Of a DNA stretch of 64,000 nt, positions 50,009 to 61,001 are shown piece by piece (the first letter of the stretch is position 1; each line of letters opens with the position of its first letter). Source of the DNA: Aphidius gifuensis (lineage: Eukaryota > Arthropoda > Insecta > Hymenoptera > Braconidae). The stretch is from assembly GCF_014905175.1 (NCBI RefSeq), contig NC_057788.1, positions 6,014,001-6,078,000 of the forward strand, given 5' to 3'. The notes under the pieces are model-generated. The model was not told the origin of the DNA, did not search any database, and saw nothing but the letters and a program-made list of their open reading frames with translations. A program made the translations under genes and the position numbers.

Positions 50009-51268
50009 CTAAAATGTTTTTTTTTTCGTTGAATTTAATGAAAATAAATTAGTCCACTTCCAGTACCAGCCCATTTCAACTTGATTAAAACCAGTTGTAA
50101 ATATTGACAAAGCAACAAATAATAAAACATGAAAAATTGCCCAAATTTGAAACCAAGATGATACAATAAGCATAGCAACATTTGTCAATGTTAAAATTGT
50201 CCAAAAAATAAGTGCAAATATAAGACATAATTTATTTGGCATTGGCCAACATTCAACATCAGTTCCAAATGTTTTTTCATTTGAAAATTTTTTTAATACA
50301 TCTTCTTTATTTTTCCATTTATCTTCAAGCCATAAACGTAGCTCATCTTCATCCTTTGGAATATCTGATGATTCAATTCTTTCAATATGAAAATGTACTT
50401 CTTTTGGAAGTTTACCTTTAACTAAATCAACTTCTGATTGTGGTATATTATCTGGATATGCTATTGTTAAATCATAAACAGCATCAAGAAAATTTGCATT
50501 TTGTAAATGACGTACTAAATAACTAAAACCAGTTGTTTTTGGATGTAATGTATAATCATACAATGATAAATTATTTTTTCTAGCATAATTATCAGATTTA
50601 ATTTTACTTGTTTTAGTTAAATCAGTACCTTCTGGAAATATTAATAGCTGTGGTTTTTTATTTAATGCAATTAAATAATTTAATGTTTTAGATAAACGTT
50701 CTTTATCAACTTCCCAACGTCTTGTTATATAAAGAAAACCATTCATTTGCATTATCCATCCTATAATTAATCAAACAATTAATTTAAAATTGATAGAAAT
50801 ATTTTTTATTTAAATTACCTGGTCCAGGTATATGTCGTATTGGATCTTTAAGTATAAATTTCAATTTATGAGCAACAATATTTGGCCAACATGCTTGAAA
50901 CATTGCTGCCCATAAAAAATTCCAATCAACTCTAGTTCGATGATTCATAACAAGTATTGCTGAATCGTTTGGTGATATATGATCACCTGATACTTTGATC
51001 CTTACACCAAATAAATCCAACAGTGCCTAAAATATAATATTAATTACAAACAAAATATATATTATTTAATGAAAATAAAGTTAAAATTAAAACTTACAGT
51101 TGGATAAAGTTCCCAGCATGCAAATAACATGTCTCCACATTTACGAAATTTTGGTGGACTTATAAGTAAAAGTGGCAATATTGGACAAGCAATAAAAAAA
51201 AAACCAGCCAATATACTGCCATACCAAAGTGCACAATAAATTGTGCCAAATATTAATCCACGCATCAT
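50009..51268 (-). CDS. LCLAT1: Lysocardiolipin acyltransferase 1 (AGPAT8/ALCAT1-like)
   Basis: Three coding exons: 51268-51098, 51026-50819, 50760-50009 (phases 0, 1); 376 residues. The acyltransferase block I NHRTRVDW places the catalytic HX4D at H86-D91, with the NHRTR form typical of the LCLAT1 branch. Block III is FPEGTDL at about 168-174. DAVYDLTIAYPDNIPQSE and LHPKTTGFSYLVRHL are also characteristic. There is an N-terminal membrane helix (about 5-38) and two C-terminal helices. Family members transfer acyl chains to lysophospholipids (lysocardiolipin, lysophosphatidylinositol) in the ER and mitochondria-associated membrane. Two ATGs are adjacent at 51268-51263; the upstream frame lacks a better start. 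A 5' non-coding exon near 51540-51600 is possible. Confidence 0.92.
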
Positions 51269-53136
51269 GATCGTACTCTTGTTTTCCTTCAATAAAAAAA
51301 AAAATTTATAAAGCCATATTAATTTATATTCTAAAAAAAAGTAATCATAAAAATTTATATTTGTTTTTTTTTTTTTTTTTCTCAATCAAAATAACAGAAT
51401 CAATTGTTTTTTTTTTTTTATATAGTTTAATCAAGTTATATAGTGAATATATAAATATATGAAGCAACTGTTTCATTTATAAGTAGGTGAAGGTGATGTA
51501 AATAATATAAAAAAAAAAAATATACTTACTTGGGGCTGAGAAGGGTGACAATGTCCCACATTTCACCGGCGTCAAGCGTCGACTAACCGATTGATGCTCT
51601 CTCAGTCTGGCTTCTCTCCAAGCATTATTATATTTTATCCAATGTGAGGTTTCTTTTTACTCATATGTTGTTTGGTTTTGTTTTTTTTTTTTTATTTTAG
51701 CTTTATTGTTAAACTATTATTATTCACCCTCTATTGCTACACCCTATTTGTTGATGCCCTCTGACCCAAGTGTTATACTGTCGCGTTTCTCCTACCTCTC
51801 ACATCCAGACAATTTATGGCACGCGAGATATCCCGGATGCTGAGTTGGACCGTTATTGATCTTGCTATTTGCACATGTATATTATATGTATATATGTATT
51901 TGACATTCACCACACATATTATTTGTTATCACAAATACTAATGACAAGAAAAAAAAAATGATTTTAATTTTTTTTTTTTTTTCATTATCATTTTTTACAG
52001 AGGGATGTTGTAATAATGGTGATAATCAAATGATAGTTTTAATTTATGCTAATATGTTCTATGTATTTATTTATTATTCAATATGATCTAATCATTTACA
52101 ATTTATTTTTTTATTTATTTCTTTTTTTGTGTTATAATATTTAAATGTTCATTTAAATTTTGCTTATATAATTCCAGCACCTTTTATTATTTATCTAGTT
52201 TTTCTTGGCATTGATAATGACTTATTTTTAGTTTAACTATATTTCAATATTAAAAAGCCTTTATTTATCTAGCAGGTTTTTTTTTTTTGGATTATTTATA
52301 AAAATCATTAATATAATATTGAGATAGGAATGTGGTAATTTAAAAAATTAATAATTTGAAGAAAAAAAAATTGGCTAGTGTCGATGAAAATATATCAACA
52401 CTAATTTTAAATTATTGAATAAAATTATAGTTTTATTATTTTCACTGAGAGAATAATAGAAGCTATTATTATACTCAAGTGTTTTTAGTCAGTTAAAATA
52501 TTATTTAGTGTAAAATCGAAATGAAAAAAATAAAAATATTGTTAGTGGGGTAAATTAATCACCACAACAATATTTTAAAAAATTAAATAAATATTATGCA
52601 ATTGACGAAAAATATTATAAAGTTATTTTCAAATTAATTCACTTGTTGAAATAAATTATTTTTATATTTTTTCATCAATTGGTAATAATTTTTATGATGA
52701 TAATTATTTATAGAAATTTTCATGCTAATTGTTTGAAATATTTTTTGAATATATTTTCTTATTATTGTAGACATTTTTTTTTCTTCAAATTGTATTTTTT
52801 TCTTTAAAATCCCTTGAATTTAATAATATTTTTAGGCTCATTGATTAATTTCTAATTTAAATATTTATATTTTTTCGTTGACAATTACTTGGACCCTACA
52901 ATTTTATATATACTCACATAAAAAAAAAAAAAAACATCTAATAATTTAAAAGCATAATACATTGTCAGAGGTGATTAAAAAAATTTTGTTTCAAGTATTA
53001 AAAAATTCCTTTCACGAATTCAAGACAGACAAGTTAATTTTATAAAAAAAAAAAAAAAAGAATAAAAATTTAAACCTGAGTAAATTGAGCTTAATTTAGC
53101 TATTGATTAATCAATGTAGATAAATATTTAGAATTA
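51269..53136. other. LCLAT1 upstream region and RMDN 3' flank
   Basis: The stretch at about 51530-51850 is richer in G and C (CACCGGCGTCAAGCGTCGAC) and likely holds the LCLAT1 promoter and 5' UTR, with a possible donor near 51530. From 51900 to 53136 it is AT-rich without a supportable ORF. The part nearest 53136 should be the RMDN 3' UTR. Confidence 0.5.
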
Positions 53137-55015
53137 TCAACAATACTTTGAATTTTTAGAAGCAAGAGTTTTAGCTTCTTTTTGCATTGTCTCTTGTTTT
53201 GTATTTAATGGTTTAATATTTTCAATTTCACGTAGTAAATCAACACCCTGTTTGTATGATTTAATTTTAATATAAGACTGTCCAAGATAAAATTTAATAT
53301 CAATATCTGGTTTATCAGAATATTTTTCAGCATTTTCAAGAGTTGAAACTGCCTCTTGGTATGTTGAAGTTGGAGCTTCGCCAAAAAGTGTTTCACAAAC
53401 CTTTAAAAAACAAAAAATTTATAATTATTATTTTTTTAAAAAAAGGATATTTTTATAAGATTTAAATTTTAATAATAAATAATTACTTTTTTTTCAATCC
53501 ATGATAAACCAGATACACTGAATTGAAATCTTCCAAGAAGATAATTTAATGTTGCATCATCAGGTCGCATGTCAAGTGCAATACGTACATGTTTTTCAAA
53601 TAATTTACCACCAACAAGTTTTTCTTTAATTGGTAAATATTCAGTACGAAGTCCAACAAGAAGTGCGTAATATTTATGAAGGTCAGCATGTTGTTCTTCA
53701 AGGAATTTTTCACATGCTTTCATACCTAAATATCGCCAAGAAAAATTGAATTATTATTAATCAAATTTATTATTTAAAAGAATAATAATAAGATACTTTT
53801 AATTATTGATTTTTTTTGTTACCTTCTTGTGCTAAAACTTCTATCTTTGCTTGATCAGATAAATCACTGGCATTTTTAAAACATGCACGTGCAAGTCTCC
53901 ATGCAACTTCAATATTATTATCATGGCAAATTACAAGTGATCTCAAATCACACAATACTTCTTCACATAATGATTCATTATCATATTTTTCATCCAAGAT
54001 TTCGAGTTGTCTTGTTAATTCCATTATTACTCCTTGTGTCCTGTGTCACTAAAAATATATTATCTTGTTTTTCACAGTTTAGAATATTATAAATAATAAT
54101 ATAAATAAATTAAATAAAAATTAATTCAAGTAAATTTTTAAAAGAATACTATCAACTCACAAGTAACAGAAAAAATATATTGTAAATGGAAATTTTTTTT
54201 TTTGGTTATATAAACGAGCCAGCTAATTTTATGTTATCAGTGTCCACGTAGGTGGATCGATATTAAATTTCAAACAAACTATTGTCAATAAAAGAAAAAA
54301 AAATAATAATAAAAAACAATTTAAAAATTATACAGAAACTGTAGAGTGTTCGTGCTTCGACATCTGAGAATTTATTAAAGCATTTTTTAATATGTATTAT
54401 CTCTTTATATGCGTTATTTATATTTATTTATTTTTTTTTATAAATATAAAGGCACTACAAACCCGTTCAATTCAAGGTCTCCAGCAGAACTTATCTCGTC
54501 ATCAGAACAGTCGTAAAACTCGTCATCAATTTCAGTCTCAGTTACAGACAAAGCATCAATTTCGTTGTCTGTCTCAGCTGATGTGTGGAAACTACTTACT
54601 GATGTTATTCTTTTGCGATTTGAATTTTTTAATTTTCTTGATTTATTTATATTCTGTTGAGCTCTATAATAATAACAGATAAATTATTTATTTATTTATT
54701 TTATCATTGGCTATATTTTAGCAATAAAAAAAATATAAAAAACTTTAAGAGATTAATTAATTATCAGTAGCCATTTGGTCAATTGATTGGACAAATAAAT
54801 ATTATCAAATTAAAATCAGTAGCTTACCTCAAATCATCTAATTCTAATTGTAAATCTGTTACTCTCTTGTTGACATTTTCTAAATTATTCATCATATTTT
54901 CTCTTTCTTTTTGTTCCATATATTTTTGATAAATAAATAAAGTAGCTGCACTTAAAACTCCAATTGTTGCACCAATTGCAACTGTTATCATTTGGTTATT
55001 TGACAGGTTGCTCAT
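53137..55015 (-). CDS. RMDN3: Regulator of microtubule dynamics protein (RMDN2/3, PTPIP51-like)
   Basis: Five exons: 55015-54828, 54663-54463, 54040-53823, 53725-53487, 53400-53137 (phases 2, 2, 1, 0); 369 residues. Residues about 9-29 are a membrane anchor (TVAIGATIGVLSAATLFIYQ), followed by coiled coil ending VTDLQLELDDLR. Exon 2 is acidic and serine-rich and contains EFYDCSD (111-117), a good FFAT motif for VAP proteins. The C-terminal domain is the RMDN TPR-like fold: EVAWRLARACFKNASDLS, KLFEKHVRIALDMRPDDATL, NYLLGRFQFSVSGLSWIEKK. RMDN3/PTPIP51 tethers mitochondria to the ER and transfers lipid. Anchor, FFAT and TPR occur in the right order, which favours RMDN2/3 over RMDN1. Exon 3 must use an acceptor at CACAG, since the alternative TTTAG gives a stop. 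Confidence 0.88.
54501..54521 (-). other. FFAT motif (VAP-binding) codons in RMDN exon 2
   Basis: These seven codons read E-F-Y-D-C-S-D, fitting the FFAT pattern E-F-[FY]-[DE]-[AC]-x-[DE], with an acidic run before it (TEIDD) and after it (DE). FFAT motifs bind the MSP domain of ER-resident VAP proteins. A second stretch, SSFHTSAETDNE (residues 86-97), resembles the serine/threonine-rich phospho-FFAT region of vertebrate RMDN3. Confidence 0.75.
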
Positions 55016-56025
55016 TATGGATTTTCTAATTTAAAAAATAATACAATTAATTAATATTTATATTTGATAAAAAAAAAAACAAACAGCTTACTAATATTAA
55101 TATAATTTTTACCTGATGTTTAATATTATATTTTAATCACTATCTTTATGTCAAATTATACTTTTTTTTTTGTTTTGTTTTCACTGTTAATACACTATGA
55201 CGTTTTTTTCTTGTTGTAATTTAAACATGATAAACAAAAATATAAAACAGATAATAATTAACGTGTCATTGTGATAAAATAATAAAAAAAGAACATGACG
55301 ATTTTAATTATATATGAATGTTTGTATATATTTATATCAGGTCATAGTGCAAAAATAATTTTGAGGTTAATTGAACAGGGAACAAAAATTAATAATAAAA
55401 TTTTTACGTAATTTTTTTATATTTTAAAATATCTAATTGTTAAAAAAATTATCTTGCAAATATTATCAACAACAGTATAAATAATGTAACTTTAAAATAA
55501 TCTACTTGAAATAATTATTAATGACGATAAAAAAAAATTACACCGGATAGAGAACTCCGAATTGTTCCGAATTGTTCACGTGGCTCATTTACACAACGTC
55601 GATTCGTTGAATAAAATAAATTCACATATTTTTGTTTTTTATAATAAATATAATAATTAATTAATTGTTATATTAAATATAGTTTTTGTTGAATTAAAAA
55701 ATGAAAAAAAAAATTAAAATGAGTTGTGTTATAAATTAGTTAGTTATAAATTACTTAAATATTAATCTGCGAAATAATTTTATAAACAAAAAAACAATAT
55801 TTATTTGAATTCATGTTTGATGTATTATAAATTATAAATGTGATAATAATTGTACAATTATTTATTTAATAAATATAAAATCTAATTAAAAATGTATTTG
55901 TTTTTATTTATTTATTATTAATTTAATTTAATTTTATCATTAATTTGTTATCATTTTGCACATTCTAATATTAAGTGGTGAATTTTTGCAATAAGTGTCA
56001 GCGCTATTCGAGAGAGAAAATGTAA
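55016..56025. other. RMDN upstream region, AT-rich
   Basis: The part next to 55015 contains the RMDN 5' UTR and promoter. The rest is A/T-rich without an ORF. A more complex patch at about 55540-55620 includes GAACTCCGAATTGTTCCGAA. Confidence 0.5.
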
Positions 56026-56040
56026 ATTTTGAATAAAAAT

Positions 56041-56147
56041 TGACTAGTTCGTATCAGGAACACAGAATATGCAAAGAGTATTTGGTCAAAAGTAGAAATT
56101 AATAACTACTCCTCTTACATTCTGTATTCCTGGTACGAACCAGTCAT
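56041..56147. mobile_element. Small inverted-repeat element
   Basis: The left end GACTAGTTCGTATCAGGAAC and the right end GTATTCCTGGTACGAACCAG(TC) are inverted repeats of about 27 bp with a few mismatches, enclosing about 50 bp. The AGGAACACAGAAT core of the arms is related to the palindromic elements at 56521-56596. It is non-coding, probably a MITE remnant. Confidence 0.55.
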
Positions 56148-56322
56148 TAGGTGTGTTCGATAGGTCTCGGCACATTGATAGCGCTTTTGTCGTACTGTCA
56201 ATTAAAGAACTACGAGTAATGGAAAAACCCAATTGGCGCATTACTTTGGTTCTCCGATTAACCGTACAATTGAAGCGCCTTAAGTCGGAAGCACTAAGCA
56301 GACGGAAGTCGGAACACACCTA
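56146..56322. mobile_element. 177-bp TIR element (MITE)
   Basis: It begins CATTAGGTGTGTTC and ends with the exact reverse complement GAACACACCTAATG (14-bp perfect inverted repeat, TA just inside each end). It is more GC-rich than its surroundings. The open frame across it on the minus strand has no motif and is considered accidental. TA at both ends would suit a Tc1/mariner-type target, but this is inference. Confidence 0.7.
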
Positions 56323-56428
56323 ATGTTTATTCAAAATTTTTTCAATCTTCTGTCAGAACAGTGAATACCTCTTTTCACATTCTATATTTCTAATACCAAC
56401 GTCCATATTTTTTCTTATATTTTACTTT

Positions 56429-56600
56429 ATTTGGCCGTCGGGACTAGAACGATAGTAACGCCATCTATTATCTGTCGTTGCAACAGCATTTTAAGCATGA
56501 AAAATTGAAAGATCCGACTAGGAGCACAGAACATGTGAGGAGTAATTCAGCCAAATGCCTGAATAGACTGAATACCTCTGTTCACATTCTATGCTCTTAA
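56429..56600. repeat. Dispersed repeat with palindromic end (copy 3)
   Basis: It contains GGCCGTCGGGACTAGAACGA, then CATCTATTATCTGTCGTTGC, then a palindrome with arms at 56521-56550 and 56568-56596. The same blocks occur at 63850-64000, but there the first block is inverted relative to the rest. The palindrome also matches those at 6255 and 13409. Confidence 0.65.
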
Positions 56601-56825
56601 TAAAAACGTCAATTTTTCTAGATTTTTGCTCTCAGCTTGTACTAAAAAAAATAATAATTAGATAGATATTATTATGATTTATGAACACAGAATAAGCAAA
56701 AAAGGATTTGGATTATTTATATTATTATGCCATTGGTTCGATACACTAATACGTTTACTAGCATAGGCTTTTTATGGTCGGCTGTGCTGAGTAAAACGGG
56801 GAAGAATGTTGAAAAATCGATGGAA

Positions 56826-57331
56826 TGTTTTTTACTTCATTACAGATTACTTATGTGTGCGTTGCTATCATAACATTACGTCAGCAATAAAATGCAACAC
56901 ACTCATCAATCACACAATCTAAAAAATAAAAATTAAATAGTATGATTTAACAATAATAATAATACTTACATATTGATAACCCAATTGTCTTTTTTATAAT
57001 TGCTAAAAGATGAAAAAAAAAAATGCAAGTAGTATGTTTTATTATAAGTTATTTATTTTAACTTTTATAGATATGAGCATGAATTAAATTGTTTATATTA
57101 TTGGTAGAAATTATAATTAATCGAATGTACTACCATTAAAAATCATAATCAAAACCAATAAAATAATATGACAATGTTTTTTTTTATAATTTAATTATAA
57201 AATATTATTAAACAAAAAACAAAAAAAATAATATAAAAATTATATATTAGAAAAAAAAACAAAAATTGAAAAAGTATATATAGATATACTAAGTTATATA
57301 TTAAAAGAAAAAAAAAAAATTATTATTGACT
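56826..57331. repeat. 3' flank of gene copy 1, shared with copy 2
   Basis: From ATGTTTTTTACTTCATTAC onward this matches 60552-61001, so it is the start of the first unit of a tandem duplication about 3.1 kb long. No gene of its own; it probably contains the 3' UTR of the gene ending at 57332. Confidence 0.75.
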
Positions 57332-59813
57332 TTAATGTATACACATGGATCTTTTTACACGAGAGTTAATAAGAATACTTGGTATTTCACTATCTAAGTC
57401 AATTTCAATGTCAACTTCTTGTCTGATGAGTATCCTGTAAAATAAAAAATAATATTATTAATGATGGATATTATTTATAAATAGTTTTTTAGAGAACTTA
57501 TTCATTTCGGTATATTAATAGAATAATAATAATTTAAATGATAAAAGAAAAAAGTTGGAAATTATTGATTAATATTCATTTTACCGTTGACCAGTAGAAT
57601 CGATTTCTTCAATCAATAGATTACCGCTAGTAAGTTGCATTTTAAGTATACCAATTTTTGATAATCTATCTCCTCCTGTGTTCGAACCGAAATTCGTTAT
57701 AGTTTCAGCAGGTTCTTTGTAAGCTCGAATCTCAACTTTGTGATAGACATTAAAACTGTAAAAAAAAAAGAAAAAAAAATATTTCTCATCAAAAGTTTAT
57801 TAGAGATATAAATAAATAATAAATCTTTAAAAAGTAAATTTTTATCCCTTAACAGAACATTAATAATATGATAATAAATCAATTTCATAATAAATAAAAA
57901 ATTAATTAAAAATTATTGAATGATATTTGACTTACTCATCATCAGTATCTTTTATTTTTATTTTTTGTTGACCTCCTTCAAGTACCACAGTCATTGGAAA
58001 TTGTAGTATCATTCTTCCATCGCTATTTGGTTCATCAGTTCTAAATAAATAATCAAAATTCATATTAATTAAATAATTTTAAAAAACGAAAAATTGGTTT
58101 GAAATAATTGATTAATATTCAACTTACACTTTGCCATCATTTTCTTTTGCTAGTGCATCTGGTACGTTATGTCCGTAACGTAGAACTCGTTCAGCAGGGA
58201 TATTAATACCTAAAGGTGGGTAAGTCCGACTGTAAGGTAATAATAATATTATTAATGATGTATATTTTTTATTAAGACAGAGATGGTAATTTTTTTCACT
58301 TAATTGAACATTAATAATAAAAATGATAATAATAATTGAATAATTTTAACAAGCAAAAAATTGGTTTAAAATAATTGATTAATGTTTAACTTACTGTAAA
58401 GGTTCCAACCCATCTGGTTTTGATATTATTTTACAGGAATAAATTCCAACATCAAAATCAAGTTTCGGTGGATCGAATAATAAGCCTTCATCTTCTGAAT
58501 ATTCAGGTGGCTTATTTTTAGCTTTAACGTAATATGTGTGTTTCAAAATAAAACTGTAAAATAAAAATAATGATATTAATAATGGACCTATATTTGTCAT
58601 CAACAGTTTATTAGAAATATAAATAATTAATTGAAAAGAATAATAGATATATTCGAAATTGTTTTGAAATTCAACTTACGTTTCATTACTATCTTTTAAT
58701 TTTAATATTAATTTTCCACTATCAACTGATCCATACCAATTACCTAATTTAAATGATATTTTTTCCTCTTCAGCAGCAATTTTATTGCTTTTAGGTTCAA
58801 TTGATTTATCGTTAAGTTTAATGTTGAATGTTGAAGGAAAAATTAAACTGTAAAATAATAATTATGATAATATTATCAATGATGTATATTTTTTTATCAA
58901 CAGTTTAATTAAGATAGGTCCAGGTGCTTAACATCTGGTAATTTTCGACACGTGTGCTCTTTCTTTTTAACAGTTTGATATATTTTTTATAATTACTTAT
59001 AATTATAAATAGAAATTTCATCATGAGACCAAACTTCGAGGTGAAAAATTTTCATAATTTTATCACTGGATGTTAAGCATCTGGCCTTAATAATAAATAT
59101 AATTTCAATCATCAAAGAAATGGTTTGAAATTATTGCGCAATAGTCTACTTACTCTTTTCTTCCAAAGAAAATTTTTGGTATTATTAATCCTACTTCACC
59201 ACTATCAAGTGATACCGTGAAATTATTATTAATATTTAATGTTTTTACTTCTTTTTCAGCAAATGTTGATGATATTTTATTTCCAGCAGCCCGTATGGTT
59301 GACCAAAAACCAGTTGAATTTTGGATAGCTTTATAAAAATAATAAATGATATCAATTTAAAATATATTTGAATATTTGATGATAAATTTTTGTTTTTCTA
59401 TGATTATTAGTAATTTAGAAAAATGGCTATTGTCACTAATTCCGTCAATTTAAAGTGGATATAAACATTAAACAGCTGTGATTAGGTAAATTTAGCTGGT
59501 ACAACAGACACTTTCATATAAAATAACCCCAAATTCACTCAAAATCACACGTTATATATTGCGTTATATCCACCATAAATTCTTTGAATTAATTATACAG
59601 GCTTACTTTTTTTAAAAAAAATGAAACTTAAAATAATAATATACCTTGCGCATGATGTGACCGGCGGACATAATTATTTGGTTCAAGTACTAGCGATGAA
59701 TTAATTCGACTAGTTGTGAGCGTCATAGATCGTAGATATTTTGTTGAATTAGTTATTGGAGCATATTTTGCTGTACCAACAAGACGCAATGTATTTCTTA
59801 AAATTCCACTCAT
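57332..59813 (-). CDS. Unrecognised modular protein, tandem copy 1
   Basis: Eight exons: 59813-59645, 59328-59154, 58847-58680, 58553-58395, 58229-58128, 58040-57936, 57755-57585, 57434-57332; 383 residues. Intron 1 is phase 1 and the other six are phase 2. The N-terminus (MSGILRNTLRLVGTAKYAPI) is basic and Ser/Thr-rich with no acidic residue before about 44, like a mitochondrial targeting sequence. The rest looks beta-rich. Exon starts resemble each other (FILKHTYYVKA, FNVYHKVEIRA, ILIRQEVDIEI) and so do exon ends (SVDSGKLILKLKDSNET, EGGQQKIKIKDTDDD), so the protein seems built from repeated exon-coded modules. I do not recognise the family and give no function. The second copy at 61002-63533 has the same exon lengths. 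Confidence 0.75.
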
Positions 59814-59983
59814 TTTTTATCAGTTTTTAATACCAATTATTTAAACAATAAATACCTAAATAAATTTTTGTGTAATGAACTGGTATACTATGTTGAAAAA
59901 ACACATTGGCATGTCAACAAGCTGGTTGTTTATGGGAGCACCGAGCACGTGGGAAGGAAAAAAAAACATCCTTCAGGATACTA
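59814..59983. promoter_or_regulatory. 5' flank of gene copy 1
   Basis: Presumed promoter and 5' UTR. It is shared with the flank of copy 2 (63534-63690), including AACACATTGGCATGTCAACA and the CACGTGGGAAGGAAAAAAAA block. Confidence 0.45.
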
Positions 59984-59987
59984 CATG

Positions 59988-60551
59988 GCGCTGAAATTAG
60001 CGTCTAGAAATTTAAAGTACAGGGAACATAGGGGTTTCCTTGGGCCCGGCCCTTAACTTTTATAATCAATTATTATTAAAATAGAGCTATCCTCGTAATT
60101 TTTTTTTTATTCAATTTTCTAAGATATAAGCTAGTTCAGGAAAAAAAATTGGAAATTTTTGAAATGGTCAAAAGGGGACAGGGGGGTTGATTTTAATTGT
60201 TTTTATTCTTTTTAATATCAGAAAATGACGCTCTCTACGGCAAAAGACAGAGACAAAAGAAATTCAAATTTGTAATTATCGCAATCAAAAAACAATTAAA
60301 ATCCACACCCGGCCTAATCCATACCAAGGCCTACCCTTTTTTGAACATTTCAAAAATTCCTATTTTTTTCCCTAAACTAGCTTTGATCCTAAACATTTTA
60401 ATAAAAAAAATATATTAAAAAAAAAAATTTCTAATAAATATTATTAAATTTTATATCATTTCTCATTATTTATTCATGTTAGGACCTTGGAACCCGAATC
60501 ATTCCTGGATCAGGAGATTCGAGACGCTAGCTTAGACGCCAATTTCAGCAC
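59988..60551. mobile_element. Foldback-type inverted-repeat element between the two gene copies
   Basis: The left end GCGCTGAAATTAGCGTCTA and the right end TAGACGCCAATTTCAGCAC are inverted repeats, each flanked by CATG (59984-59987 and 60552-60555), which could be a 4-bp target duplication. A second, inner pair of inverted arms is at 60131-60176 and 60333-60380 (CTAGTTCAGGAAAAAAAATT and its complement). It is GC-richer than its surroundings in parts and has no transposase. It lies exactly at the junction of the two duplicated gene units. Confidence 0.65.
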
Positions 60552-61001
60552 CATGTTTTTTACTTCATTACTTATGTGCGTTATTATCATAACAATATGT
60601 CAGCAATAAAATGCAACACACTCATCAATTACACAATGAAAAAAAGAAAATAATTAGAAATGAAATTGAAAATTAAATATATTGATAACCCAATTGTCTT
60701 TTTTATAATTTCTAAAAGATGAAATAAAATTCAGCTATAGTATGTTTTATTATGAGTTATTTATTTTAACTTTTATAGATATGAGCATGAATTAAATTGT
60801 TTATATTATTGGTAGAAATGATCATTAATCGAATGTACTACAATTAAAAATCATAATCAAAACCAATAAAATAATATGACAATGTATTATAATTTAATTA
60901 TAATATAAAAATGATACATTAGACAAAAAAAAAAAATATATATATATATAGATATACTATAAGTTATATATTAAAAGAAAAAAAAATAATAATTATGGAT
61001 A
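60552..61001. repeat. 3' flank of gene copy 2
   Basis: Counterpart of 56826-57331, with small indels. No gene. Probably 3' UTR of the gene ending at 61002. Confidence 0.7.

Noticed and set aside
56086..56319. 77-codon open frame on the minus strand
   Set aside because: It lies across a TIR element and its neighbour; no motif, no splice context.
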